Positions 1 to 7,803 of a stretch of DNA of 10,636 nt are shown here, piece after piece. The number at the start of each line of letters is the position of its first letter. The first letter of the stretch is position 1. The notes below the pieces were generated by a model, which was given only the letters and a program-made list of their open reading frames with translations, did no database searches and had not been told where the DNA came from. Position numbers and translations under genes: made by a program. Source of the DNA: Candidatus Omnitrophota bacterium (lineage in GTDB: Bacteria; Omnitrophota; Gorgyraeia; Duberdicusellales; 4484-171). The stretch lies in contig JAMWDA010000045.1 of NCBI GenBank assembly GCA_023818995.1, forward strand, positions 1 through 10,636, given 5' to 3'.

Positions 1-1772
1 TGTTTTTTCCACTCACTATTTAGAGGCTGTAACATCTTCCAAAAATTATCCTCTTTTCTTCTAATCCAAACTCCATGTTCAGCTACTAAATTTATTTTTA
101 AAAAACCAAACCAATTATCTAAACTACTCTTATCCCTACCGCTTAATATTACCACTTCGTTATCTATCGTTAGTTTCTTTAATAATTCCAACAACTCTTC
201 GTCAGGGGTTGCTTTTAGTGGTTGATAAACAAAGGGAACAATTGTGCCATCGTAATCTAAAAATATTAGCCTTCTCTTTGCCTTTTTATAATCGTTAAAT
301 AGTTTCTCTCTAATGCTATTGTCCAATAATTTAACGAAGAACCTGCTCTGCTCTTTTTTGATAGAAACTAACTCTTTCATCAACTCATCACCCCAACGAT
401 TAATATCGTATCTTTTAAGTCTGGTCTGCATTACCTTATTACGATTAATCTGTTCTTCAATAGGTAACTCAACAGCTTCTTTTATGGCATAAGCTACCCC
501 ATTAATATCGTTAGGATTTACCAATATTGCTTCTGTAAGTTCCCAAGATGCACCAGCCATTTCACTTAATATAAGTACACCTGTAAAGTTTCTTCTGCTA
601 GCTATGTATTCCTTAGCTATAAGATTCATCCCATCACGTAAAGGAGTAACGAGCATAGTATCAGAAATATTATAAAGGCTAACTATTTCCTCAAATGATA
701 AAAATTTATTTTGATATAAAATTGGCAACCACCCCATATCACCAAACTCACCATTTATCCTGCCAATTAACTCATCTATCTCTTTCTTTGTCCTCTGATA
801 ATGCTCAATACCAACTCTTCCAGGCACAATAATCATAATAAGAACAACTTTTTTCAAATACTTAGGATTATTCCTTAAAAATAAATCGTATCCTTCTAAC
901 CTGTTCCTTATACCTTTTGTATAATCTAATCTATCTATAGAGAGCAATACTTTGTAGTCCTTAAATTTCTCTTTCAAGGTGTTCACATTCTCCTTAATTT
1001 GAGGATTATCTATAGCGGAATTGAATTTTTCAAAATTTATACCCATAGGGAACGCACCTGACTTTACCAATCTATCATCGGTTAAAATTCTTCCTGCCTC
1101 ATTCGTATAACCTAAAATACGCAAAACACACTGAAGAAAATGTTGTGAGTATTCGTAAGTATGAAATCCTACCACATCAGCACCTAATACACCCTTAAGT
1201 ATTTCCACCCGCCACATTTTAGGTAGGAGACGAAATATCTCAAAATTGGGGAAAGGTATATGAAGGAAAAAAATTATTTTTGCAAAAGGTTTTCTTTCTC
1301 TTATAAGCTGGGGTAGAAGCATCAAATGATAATCGTGAACCCAAATAACATCTTCGTCATCCATAATTTTCAAAATTGAGTCTGCAAAAATACCATTAAC
1401 CTCTTTGTAAACTTGCCAATAATCATTGTTATACTCAACGTATGTAGGAAAAGAATGAAAAAGTGGCCATAAAACTCTATTACAGAATCCATGATAAAAT
1501 TTATCTATCATATCTTCCGATAAAATAACTCCTTTACAAGAGTATTCTTTAAGTAATTTATTCAAAATAGCTTCGTTACGTTCCTTAATATATATCCCTG
1601 GTGAACCTATCCAAATATACTGGGAGGATGAAGTTAAGGAGAGCTTAAGCATACTTAAATAATCGCTTATCCCTGAGACAAGTCCCCCTACGCTTGATTT
1701 AACCACTAAACCTTTATTACCTTTTCCCTCTATAGTAATAGGCAATCTATTTGATACTATTAATATCCTCAT
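1..1772 (-). CDS. Bifunctional trehalose-6-phosphate synthase/phosphatase (TPS-TPP fusion), 3' end cut by window edge
   Basis: The reading frame is open from the ATG at 1772 to the left edge (590 full codons seen). The N-terminal GT20 synthase domain (about 1-475) joins UDP-glucose (or another NDP-glucose) to glucose-6-phosphate. Visible family residues are Arg9 in SNRLP, the GGL loop (29-31), Tyr93 and Trp102, Asp147 in VHDYHLM, His171 in LHIPFP, Arg281 and Lys286 in SIDRLDYTKG, and Asp380 and Glu388 in LRDGMNLIAKEY. A HAD-type phosphatase domain follows: LDYDGT (Asp506, Asp508) is motif I and ILSGR (542-546) motif II; it would release trehalose and phosphate. HAD motifs III and IV and probably 120-150 residues lie outside the window. 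MRILIVSNRLP is the usual family N-terminus, so the start is sound although no clear Shine-Dalgarno precedes it. It lies 138 bp after phoU. Domain identity is secure; phosphatase activity cannot be confirmed without the missing end. Confidence 0.95.
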   Translation of the reverse strand, partial: MRILIVSNRLPITIEGKGNKGLVVKSSVGGLVSGISDYLSMLKLSLTSSSQYIWIGSPGIYIKERNEAILNKLLKEYSCKGVILSEDMIDKFYHGFCNRVLWPLFHSFPTYVEYNNDYWQVYKEVNGIFADSILKIMDDEDVIWVHDYHLMLLPQLIRERKPFAKIIFFLHIPFPNFEIFRLLPKMWRVEILKGVLGADVVGFHTYEYSQHFLQCVLRILGYTNEAGRILTDDRLVKSGAFPMGINFEKFNSAIDNPQIKENVNTLKEKFKDYKVLLSIDRLDYTKGIRNRLEGYDLFLRNNPKYLKKVVLIMIIVPGRVGIEHYQRTKKEIDELIGRINGEFGDMGWLPILYQNKFLSFEEIVSLYNISDTMLVTPLRDGMNLIAKEYIASRRNFTGVLILSEMAGASWELTEAILVNPNDINGVAYAIKEAVELPIEEQINRNKVMQTRLKRYDINRWGDELMKELVSIKKEQSRFFVKLLDNSIREKLFNDYKKAKRRLIFLDYDGTIVPFVYQPLKATPDEELLELLKKLTIDNEVVILSGRDKSSLDNWFGFLKINLVAEHGVWIRRKEDNFWKMLQPLNSEWKK

Positions 1773-1826
1773 ATAAATTTGCGGTTTAATATCTTAATTT
1801 TAAAACCAAACAATCTCAATAGATAG

Positions 1827-1853
1827 ATTACACGCTAACAATCTTAAAGTCAA
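1827..1853 (-). promoter_or_regulatory. Candidate sigma70-type promoter for the trehalose gene
   Basis: On the minus strand a TTGACT box (1853-1848, 5 of 6 to TTGACA) is followed after 15 bp by TGTAAT (1832-1827, 5 of 6 to TATAAT). Transcription would start near 1820, about 48 nt before the ATG. The 15-bp spacer is short; an alternative -10, TAATCT with a 17-bp spacer, matches less well. No Pho-box-like repeat is visible in the gap. In AT-rich DNA such matches arise by chance, so this is a candidate only. Confidence 0.35.
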
Positions 1854-1910
1854 TAAATAAAAAGTCTAAATTTTTGTTTGTGGGCTTAATTAAAATTATT
1901 CTTATACCTT

Positions 1911-2576
1911 CTATAATCTTTCAGGATGGTGCCTTACAATCTCCCCAGAAACCATATAGATAACATCCTCGGCAATATTAGTGGCATGGTCACAGATGCG
2001 TTCTAAGTGTCGGGCAACTAATAAGAGGGGAACAGCGCGAGGAGAGGTTGTCCCATCTTTAACCATATAATCGTAAATTAATTCCTTTTGTACCAAATTG
2101 CGCAAGTTATCTGCTTCATTATCAGATATAACAACTTTTTTGGCTAGCTCTACATCGCGATTTACAAAAGAATCGATTGCCTCTTTAACCATCTTCTGGG
2201 CAACAATAGATAATTTCGGTATATCAACGAGAGGTTTTAGAAGGGGTTGATTTCCTAACTCCAAAACTCGCTGGGCAATATCTACGGATAAATCCGCAAT
2301 TCTCTCCAACTCGGCATTTATTTTTGTGGCGTTGGTAATAAATCTTAGGTCTCTTGCCTGAGGTTGAAAAAGTGATAACAAACTTAAGCATTTGTCCTCA
2401 ATTACCAATTCTAACTCGTCGATATTTCTATCGTTATTTATTATCTCCTCAGCTTTGTTTATATCTTGGTTTTTTAATGCCTCTATACTTTTAATTATAG
2501 AACCCTCAACTAAACTTGCCATCTCAAGAATCTTTTTATTAAGCTCTTTTAGCTCGTTATCAAAGTGTCTCTCCAT
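1911..2576 (-). CDS. phoU: Phosphate signalling/transport regulator PhoU
   Basis: This is a 221-residue cytoplasmic protein of normal PhoU length, made of two repeated three-helix-bundle PhoU domains. Each repeat carries the family signature: ELERIADLSVDIAQ (about 89-102) and HLERICDHATNIAED (about 190-204). Acidic clusters such as NNDRNIDELE and ISDNEADNL probably form the metal-binding sites known in the family. PhoU links the Pst transporter to the PhoR kinase and holds the Pho response off when phosphate is ample. The start was chosen at the ATG at 2576 (MERHFDNEL, the usual PhoU beginning), with AGAGG 8 nt upstream. A GTG three codons earlier (2585) abuts that Shine-Dalgarno and is less likely. 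It starts 15 bp after the arsC remnant and ends the pst part of the operon. Confidence 0.95.
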   Translation of the reverse strand: MERHFDNELKELNKKILEMASLVEGSIIKSIEALKNQDINKAEEIINNDRNIDELELVIEDKCLSLLSLFQPQARDLRFITNATKINAELERIADLSVDIAQRVLELGNQPLLKPLVDIPKLSIVAQKMVKEAIDSFVNRDVELAKKVVISDNEADNLRNLVQKELIYDYMVKDGTTSPRAVPLLLVARHLERICDHATNIAEDVIYMVSGEIVRHHPERL

Positions 2577-2591
2577 AAAAAGCACCTCTCT

Positions 2592-2911
2592 CTAACATAT
2601 TTCTTTAATTAATTTCTCTACTCTCTCCCCAATATCATCACGCACTTTTCTAAAAAAATCTATAGGTTTACCTTTGGGATCATCTATTTGCCACTCAATA
2701 TGTTCTTCTGCAGGGAAAAATGGACAAATATCTTTACATCCCAAAGTAATCACGTAATCAACCTCTTTAACAGGTAGATCTTTAAAACTTTTGGGAATTT
2801 GTAAAGAGATATCAATTCCCTTTTCTTTCATTACTTCTATTGCTTTGGGGTCTACTTGGGAAGCAGGCTTTGAACCTGCACTGTAAATATCTACAACCTT
2901 CTCTTACTCAT
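2592..2911 (-). pseudogene. N-terminally truncated ArsC-family arsenate reductase / low-molecular-weight phosphatase remnant
   Basis: The frame from about 2903 to 2592 reads VDIYSAGSKP, then KEKGIDIS, TLGCKDICPFFP and IDDPKGKP, the middle and C-terminal parts of an ArsC of the LMW-phosphatase fold. The two downstream redox cysteines (CKDIC) are present. The N-terminal P-loop (C-x5-R, as in a typical VCVHNSARSQ) that should lie about 25 residues before YSAG is absent: an in-frame TAA at 2906-2904 sits there and no ATG, GTG or TTG exists before the ATG at 2831. That ATG has no good Shine-Dalgarno and would give 79 residues lacking the catalytic cysteine. By contrast, an ATG overlapping the pstB stop (TAATG, start 2911) has AGGAAG 9 nt upstream, but reads MSKRRL and stops, in a different frame. 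The simplest reading is a deletion of about 75-90 bp that removed the P-loop and shifted the frame. Decay in the organism and an assembly error both fit. Confidence 0.75.
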
Positions 2912-3708
2912 TAACCAAATCTTCCTGTTATATAATCTTCTGTTCGTTTATCTTGAGGAGATTTAAAAATATCTCCCGTTCTACCAACCTCGATTAGCTC
3001 TCCCAATAAGAAAAATGCAGTATAATCAGAAACTCTTGCTGCCTGTTGCATATTATGGGTTACAATTATTATAGTATAATTTTTCTTAAGTTCCACGATT
3101 AATTCCTCTATCTTAGCAGTTGATATTGGGTCTAAACTTGCACAGGGCTCATCAAATAAAATTACCTCAGGCTTTACTGCTAAACATCTTGCAATACAAA
3201 GTCGCTGTTGCTGACCACCGGATAATTTCAATGCGTTATCATCGAGACGATCTTTCACCTCATCCCAAAGTGCAGATTTCTTCAAGGCTTCCACCACCTT
3301 ATCTTCAATAAAATTTTTATCTCTGATACCATTAACTTTTAAACCATAACTTACATTCTCAAATATACTCTTAGGGAAAGGATTTGGTTTCTGAAAAACC
3401 ATACCTACACGCCGTCTAACTTCCGTAGGATCTATGCATGAACTCAAAATATCCTGACCATCTAAAAAAATTCTACCTGTTAAAAGCGCATCGGGAATAA
3501 GTTCATGCATCCTATTTAATATACGAATAAATGTCGTTTTACCACAACCAGATGGACCAATAATGGCTGTAACTTGATTTTTCAAAATGTTTAAATTAAT
3601 ATCTTTGAGAGCATGTTTTTTACCATAAAAGAAATTTACTTCTTCAACTCTAATCTTAATAGAATTAAAGGAACTTACCTTGCAAATTCCTTTAGTTTCC
3701 ATATCCAT
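2911..3708 (-). CDS. pstB: Phosphate ABC transporter ATP-binding protein PstB
   Basis: This is the ATPase of the high-affinity phosphate importer and works as a homodimer under PstC-PstA. Counting from the ATG at 3708 (265 residues, normal for PstB), it has Walker [10 protein letters not shown] (51-59), Q-loop in FQKPNPFP (Gln106), ABC signature LSGGQQQR (162-169), Walker B VILFDEP (Asp186, Glu187) and H-loop His218 in THNM. The KPNPFP stretch and the TGRFG C-terminus are PstB hallmarks. The frame stays open upstream to 3798, but that extra part overlaps pstA and is not PstB-like. I prefer ATG 3708 (MDMETKG); ATG 3702 is equally possible. Neither has a good Shine-Dalgarno, and both overlap the pstA end (17 or 11 bp), which suggests translational coupling. 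All catalytic motifs are intact. Confidence 0.95.
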   Translation of the reverse strand: MDMETKGICKVSSFNSIKIRVEEVNFFYGKKHALKDINLNILKNQVTAIIGPSGCGKTTFIRILNRMHELIPDALLTGRIFLDGQDILSSCIDPTEVRRRVGMVFQKPNPFPKSIFENVSYGLKVNGIRDKNFIEDKVVEALKKSALWDEVKDRLDDNALKLSGGQQQRLCIARCLAVKPEVILFDEPCASLDPISTAKIEELIVELKKNYTIIIVTHNMQQAARVSDYTAFFLLGELIEVGRTGDIFKSPQDKRTEDYITGRFG

Positions 3709-4549
3709 ATATATTCTTATGTTTATTGCGTAAATATATAGCCAGCGAGGAGAATAACAAAACCAAAAATAAAAGAATAAGAGCGCATCCAAAAGCAATC
3801 TTTACTTGTTTGTCAGGATAAAGCCCCTCGGTCATCAAAGCATAGATATGATAAGGTAATGCCATAACTTCTGAAAATATAGATTTAGGGTAACCTTTTA
3901 AGTAAAAAACGGCAGCGGTAAATAAAATCGGTGCGGTCTCACCAGCAGCTCTTCCAATACTAAGGATAATACCCGTAAGGATTCCTGGTAACGCTGTAGG
4001 TAAAACCACTTTCTTTATCGTTTGCCACTTGGTTGCTCCCAAAGCTAAAGATGCTTCTCGCAACGACTGAGGAACAGCTAAAATAGCCTCGTTAGAAGCG
4101 GAGATTATTAAAGGTAAAACTAAAATAGCAAGAGTTAAACTGCCAGATAAAATTGAAACACCAAAGCCTAAATACTTTACAAAAACCGTTAAACCAAATA
4201 AACCAAAAACTACAGAAGGAACTCCTGCCAAATTGTTTATACTAAACCTGATTATATTAACAATATAACTCTGGGGAGAATATTCACAAAGATATATTGC
4301 ACAAGCAACACCTAAGGGTAAGGAAAAAATTATTGACCCTAATGTTAAATAAAATGTTCCCACAATTGCAGGAGCTACCCCACCGGCAGTCATTGCTTCT
4401 TTAGGCATCTGGGTTAAAAATTCCCAAGAGATAACTCTTATACCTTTTATAACAATAAAAAATATTATACCAAACAAGAACAACACTGTTAAAAACATAC
4501 ATAAACTTATAAAGCTAAAACCTATTTTTTGGAAAAATTCTTTTTTCAC
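3692..4549 (-). CDS. pstA: Phosphate ABC transporter permease PstA
   Basis: This 285-residue inner-membrane subunit forms the phosphate channel with PstC. It has hydrophobic segments at about 12-35, 62-88, 97-125, 135-158, 188-212 and 250-273, matching the six-helix BPD_transp_1 fold. The EAA loop that contacts PstB is at 165-184 ([20 protein letters not shown]), followed by [12 protein letters not shown], typical of PstA. The start is a GTG overlapping the pstC stop in a GTGA arrangement, with AGGA 8 nt upstream inside pstC. The 3' end overlaps the pstB start. No disruption is seen. Confidence 0.95.
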   Translation of the reverse strand: MKKEFFQKIGFSFISLCMFLTVLFLFGIIFFIVIKGIRVISWEFLTQMPKEAMTAGGVAPAIVGTFYLTLGSIIFSLPLGVACAIYLCEYSPQSYIVNIIRFSINNLAGVPSVVFGLFGLTVFVKYLGFGVSILSGSLTLAILVLPLIISASNEAILAVPQSLREASLALGATKWQTIKKVVLPTALPGILTGIILSIGRAAGETAPILFTAAVFYLKGYPKSIFSEVMALPYHIYALMTEGLYPDKQVKIAFGCALILLFLVLLFSSLAIYLRNKHKNIYGYGN

Positions 4550-5442
4550 TGTGCTAATCCTAACTTTAACCTATATTTTCTACTTATAGATTCGGCAATA
4601 ACATTAAACACAAAGGTAATAAAGAATAGAATAATAGCTATAGCAAAGAGAGCGTGATAATGATCGCTTCCCAAAGCTACTTCTCCCATTTCTGCAGCAA
4701 TAGCCGCGGTTATCGGTCTAACCGGTTCAAAAAAAGATTTAGGGATAACCGCAGCTCCCCCGGCAAGCATAAGTACTACCATCGTTTCTCCCACAATTCT
4801 ACTCATACCTAAAATTACTGCACTTGATATTCCCGAACCAGCAGCAGGGATAACTACTTTAACCAATGTCTGCCATCGGTTTGCTCCCAAAGCAAAAGAT
4901 GCTTCTTTAAAAGATCTGGGAACATAACTTAAAGCATCTTCAGCAATACTACAAGCAGTAGGGGTTGCCATAATACCCAAAACTAAACTGGCAGAAAAAG
5001 CACATAACCCTGTGGGTAGATTAAGTAAATTCTGTAAAAAAGGAACAAGAATTGCTATGCCAAAAAATCCATAAATAATTGAAGGTATCATTGCCAGAAT
5101 CTCTACCAAAGATTTCATTATCTTTCTTTGTTTAAAACTTGCAATCTCATTTAAATATAAAGCACTACCTATACCTAAAGGGACACAAACAAACATTGCT
5201 CCTAAGGTAACCTGGAAGGAAGCTAATAACAGAGGTAAAATCCCAAATTCAGGTGGGTCATAGGTAGGGTACCAAAATCTACCCGAAACGAATTCAAAAA
5301 AGTTAACCTTTTTAAAAATTGGCAACCCCTCTTTAAACAACACGAAAACTATACCCCCCAGAAAAAACAATGAAGAGAAAGCTAAAATAGAGAAGATGTT
5401 TATATATAGTTTTTCTTTGAACCCTTTCATAGGAAACTTCAT
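4546..5442 (-). CDS. pstC: Phosphate ABC transporter permease PstC
   Basis: This 298-residue inner-membrane permease partners PstA. A first transmembrane helix lies at about 15-37, then an extracytoplasmic loop with FVSGRFWYPTYDPPEFGILPLL, a typical PstC region. More helices follow at about 71-99, 113-136, 146-165, 204-227 and 262-286. The EAA loop is at 180-199 (EASFALGANRWQTLVKVVIP), followed by SRIVGETMVVLMLAGG, diagnostic of PstC. The ATG overlaps the pstS stop as ATGA. No clear Shine-Dalgarno precedes it, so translation is probably coupled to pstS. Confidence 0.95.
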   Translation of the reverse strand: MKFPMKGFKEKLYINIFSILAFSSLFFLGGIVFVLFKEGLPIFKKVNFFEFVSGRFWYPTYDPPEFGILPLLLASFQVTLGAMFVCVPLGIGSALYLNEIASFKQRKIMKSLVEILAMIPSIIYGFFGIAILVPFLQNLLNLPTGLCAFSASLVLGIMATPTACSIAEDALSYVPRSFKEASFALGANRWQTLVKVVIPAAGSGISSAVILGMSRIVGETMVVLMLAGGAAVIPKSFFEPVRPITAAIAAEMGEVALGSDHYHALFAIAIILFFITFVFNVIAESISRKYRLKLGLAQ

Positions 5443-6248
5443 TTCAAAGCTACAAAGCCATCCTCATCAACAAGTCTTTGTCCTTGCGCACTCTTAATAA
5501 AATCAATAAATTCCTTTACTAGCCCTTGAGGAGTGCCATTTGTATACATAAATAATGGCCGGGCTACAGGATACTTTTCTGTTAAAACAGCTTCCTTTGA
5601 AGGCATAACCCCATTTATCTCTAATGCCTTAACACTTGGTTCAATATACCCTAAACCCACATAACCAATAGCGCCGTTAGTTTTAGCAACCACAGAAACA
5701 ACTGCTTGATTAGAAGCTTGCATAATTGCATCCGGTCTTACCTTCTCCTTATCTAGAACTAATTCTCCAAATGCTTCAAAAGTTCCACTCGCACTGTCTC
5801 GGGAAACAACCACTATTTTTTGATTATCACCACCTACTTGAGACCAATTGGAAATTTTACCCGTGTATATATCCTTTATCTGCTTTTTAGTTAACCCTTT
5901 AATTTTATTGTTAGGATGAACGATAACAGCTATCCCATCCATAGCAATTACATGGGCTTTTATATCTTTTCCTCTCGCTATAGCTTTCTCTAATTCCGAT
6001 GGTTTTATTGGTCTTGAAGAATCAGCAATATCACAATTACCATCGATCAAAGAAGCAATTCCTACTCCCGAACCACCTCCCCGAACAGAAATATTTGCCT
6101 TAGGGTTATTTTTCATAAATACCTCTGCTGCTTTCTGAGCAATTGGCAAAACCGTAGTTGAACCTTCCACTATAATTTTCTCTCCGTAAGCATTCAATCC
6201 AAAACTCATTAACACTACTGTTACAATTAATAATCTAACATACTTCAT
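5439..6248 (-). CDS. pstS: Periplasmic phosphate-binding protein PstS
   Basis: This 269-residue protein is the soluble receptor that captures phosphate in the periplasm and delivers it to PstCAB. The N-terminus is a signal peptide with a basic start, a hydrophobic stretch to about residue 19 and a likely signal peptidase I site after AYG (residue 22). There is no lipobox cysteine, so the mature protein is probably free. Ligand-binding signatures are present: EGSTTV (28-33), RGGGSGVGI (56-64), an aspartate near AMDGIAV (102-108) and RDSASGTFEAF (150-160). It resembles the shorter PBP_like_2 PstS type. AGGAGGT lies 6 nt before the ATG, the best ribosome-binding site in the pst block, which suits a protein needed in excess over the permease. 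It starts 19 bp after the porin stop. Confidence 0.96.
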   Translation of the reverse strand: MKYVRLLIVTVVLMSFGLNAYGEKIIVEGSTTVLPIAQKAAEVFMKNNPKANISVRGGGSGVGIASLIDGNCDIADSSRPIKPSELEKAIARGKDIKAHVIAMDGIAVIVHPNNKIKGLTKKQIKDIYTGKISNWSQVGGDNQKIVVVSRDSASGTFEAFGELVLDKEKVRPDAIMQASNQAVVSVVAKTNGAIGYVGLGYIEPSVKALEINGVMPSKEAVLTEKYPVARPLFMYTNGTPQGLVKEFIDFIKSAQGQRLVDEDGFVALK

Positions 6249-6267
6249 AGTTATACCTCCTGTTAAT

Positions 6268-7545
6268 TTAGAACTTTAAATTCCAATCCACCTGAATAAC
6301 TGTTTCGGGAGCTTTACGGGTATCAATTATACTCCAGGAACGATAAACATCTACTCCTAAAGAAGTATTTTTACCTAAACCAACACTAAAAATCCCTTCG
6401 TGACTACGCATACCAGTCTTACCATGATAACGGTCAGAATCAGGGGTAACATCTAAAACAGCATCTTTACCTAACATTGCATAAATATATTTAAACTGCC
6501 AATCACCAAATTTATTAATCTTATCACTACCCAACTGAAATCCTAAACCAAAACCGGTGTTATTGTCTGATATATGGACGTTATTTACGTATTCACCGAA
6601 TAATTTCAACTTTTCTACATTTAATCCAATTGCTTTAAATGGTTCAGTTATGCTTAATTCCAGGGCAGGACTAATTAAGTTATAATCGTATACCCAGGTG
6701 GTTCCCGATTTTGTATTAGAACTCTTATACCAACTATCTGTAGGAGAGGCTTTACTTTTTACATTTTGCCAGGAATAGAAACTAAACCCGCTTTTTAACG
6801 ATATCGCATCATTAAATTTGTAGTTTAATCCCGGCTGAACCATATATAGCATTATTGGGTCAGCATTTGTAGATGTATCTGCTGTTCCAAATAATATAGC
6901 ATTTTTCATAAATCCATCTAAATGCGAACCTAACTTCTTATTTAATGCAAACACAGCTCCTTCGGGGGTAATATCCGTATCCCACATTAAATCTACCGGC
7001 TCCCAAACAACATCACTTAGAAGCATTTTACCTCCCACTATATCTAACCATGGTAAGGCACTATATTTTGCATAAGCATAATCAAGTCTTATCTCCATTT
7101 TGGAGGAATGTCCACTATTCTTATCTCCAAAGGAAATGTTAGTAGAACGCGGGTCACCTCCAGAATTAGTAGCAATACCTATACCGGCTTTAATTTGCTC
7201 ATTTATTTTCGTATCTAACCCAAATCTCATCCGTACTCTACCAATATGTGTATCCTTAGAGTAATTATTATCTGCTTTTTCATGTCTATACTGATACCTT
7301 GTTCTTAAATCTCCCTTTAAATTAATATTCTGAACCCATTGAGGAAGATTAGAATATTTACCTTGAGCAATTTCTTTCTTTATCTGTTCCTGAGTTTCCG
7401 TCTTTATCTCTTGTGCCTCACCGGGAGTAAGAACCCCTTTCTCTACTAATTTCTGAAGCAAAATATCTACCTCACCGGCATAAGAAATACCATTAACAAA
7501 TATAAACCCTACAAAACCTATTAAAATTATTCTAATAAACTTCAT
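6268..7545 (-). CDS. Putative outer-membrane porin (Porin_5-like), likely phosphate uptake
   Basis: This is a 425-residue outer-membrane beta-barrel candidate. It has a signal peptide (about 1-23, cleavage after SYA). A short helical region follows (about 25-62, EVDILLQKLVEKGVLT then GEAQEIK), as in many putative porins of the Porin_5 type. From LPQWVQNINLKGDLRTRYQY onward the sequence alternates polar and hydrophobic residues with aromatic girdles, and it ends in WNLKF, a terminal Phe that fits recognition by the BAM complex. Between a predicted Pho promoter and pstS, its likely job is passage of phosphate or phosphorylated solutes across the outer membrane. That role is inferred from position; no similarity to OprP, OprO or PhoE is apparent by eye. 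AGGAGG lies 7 nt upstream of the ATG. It begins 18 bp after the small gene and is probably co-transcribed with it. Confidence 0.85.
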   Translation of the reverse strand: MKFIRIILIGFVGFIFVNGISYAGEVDILLQKLVEKGVLTPGEAQEIKTETQEQIKKEIAQGKYSNLPQWVQNINLKGDLRTRYQYRHEKADNNYSKDTHIGRVRMRFGLDTKINEQIKAGIGIATNSGGDPRSTNISFGDKNSGHSSKMEIRLDYAYAKYSALPWLDIVGGKMLLSDVVWEPVDLMWDTDITPEGAVFALNKKLGSHLDGFMKNAILFGTADTSTNADPIMLYMVQPGLNYKFNDAISLKSGFSFYSWQNVKSKASPTDSWYKSSNTKSGTTWVYDYNLISPALELSITEPFKAIGLNVEKLKLFGEYVNNVHISDNNTGFGLGFQLGSDKINKFGDWQFKYIYAMLGKDAVLDVTPDSDRYHGKTGMRSHEGIFSVGLGKNTSLGVDVYRSWSIIDTRKAPETVIQVDWNLKF

Positions 7546-7563
7546 TTCTTCTCCTCCTTTCCC

Positions 7564-7746
7564 TTATACGTTCTTTCGAATCCTCCTTAAATTAACCTCC
7601 ACCTTCTTAAGACCTTCCTGCAGATAGGTGTAGTCAAATAAGTCATCACTCTCAATATTCTTCAAAATAGTATTTAATTCTTCTATTCGCGCACGCAAAT
7701 GAGCCACAATAAATTCTTTATTTAAACCTCTTATTGCTTCTACCAT
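7564..7746 (-). CDS. Small 60-residue helical protein of unknown function, first gene after the Pho box
   Basis: I do not recognise this gene. It encodes 60 residues rich in Leu, Ile, Glu, Arg and Lys, with no signal peptide, membrane segment or cysteine. Two amphipathic helices are likely, about 8-32 (from NKEFIVAHLR to ILKNIE) and 40-58 (from TYLQEGLKKV to RRIRK), joined by an acidic turn SDDLFDY. This suggests a cytoplasmic helical hairpin that may oligomerise or bind a partner. The C-terminus is strongly basic. Reality as a gene is supported by AGGAGG 9 nt before the ATG, tight spacing (18 bp) to the porin, and a predicted Pho-type promoter directly upstream. A role with PhoU, PhoR or the transporter is possible by context only. 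No disruption or unusual base composition is apparent. Confidence 0.8.
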   Translation of the reverse strand: MVEAIRGLNKEFIVAHLRARIEELNTILKNIESDDLFDYTYLQEGLKKVEVNLRRIRKNV

Positions 7747-7755
7747 AGCTTACCA

Positions 7756-7761
7756 CCTCCT
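7756..7761 (-). promoter_or_regulatory. Strong Shine-Dalgarno of the small gene
   Basis: AGGAGG lies 9 nt before the ATG at 7746, within a purine-rich leader (GAGAGG and GGAAAGG just upstream). It is one of the best sites in the window and supports the 60-codon frame as a translated gene. Confidence 0.75.
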
Positions 7762-7793
7762 TTCCTCTCATCCTCTCTTTGTGAATAAATATT

Positions 7794-7799
7794 ACTATA
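7794..7799 (-). promoter_or_regulatory. -10 element of the Pho-controlled promoter
   Basis: TATAGT (5 of 6 to TATAAT) lies 4 bp after the last repeat of the Pho-box array, and 15 bp after the third TTCAYA unit. No canonical -35 sits 17 bp upstream; the repeats occupy that place, as expected where PhoB replaces -35 contacts. Transcription would start near 7787, giving a leader of about 40 nt. Confidence 0.6.
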
Positions 7800-7803
7800 A
7801 GAA

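Noticed and set aside
1773..1910. Possible terminator between phoU and the trehalose gene
   Set aside because: Only AT-only partial complementarity (AAAAA with TTTTT) and a direct repeat AAAGTC were found, with no stable stem followed by a T run.
2577..2585. GTG start for phoU three codons upstream
   Set aside because: The GTG abuts the purine-rich Shine-Dalgarno, while the ATG at 2576 has correct spacing and the family's usual N-terminus.
3709..3798. Upstream extension of the pstB frame by 30 residues
   Set aside because: It overlaps the pstA C-terminal coding region, has no resemblance to a PstB N-terminus, and later ATGs give the normal length.
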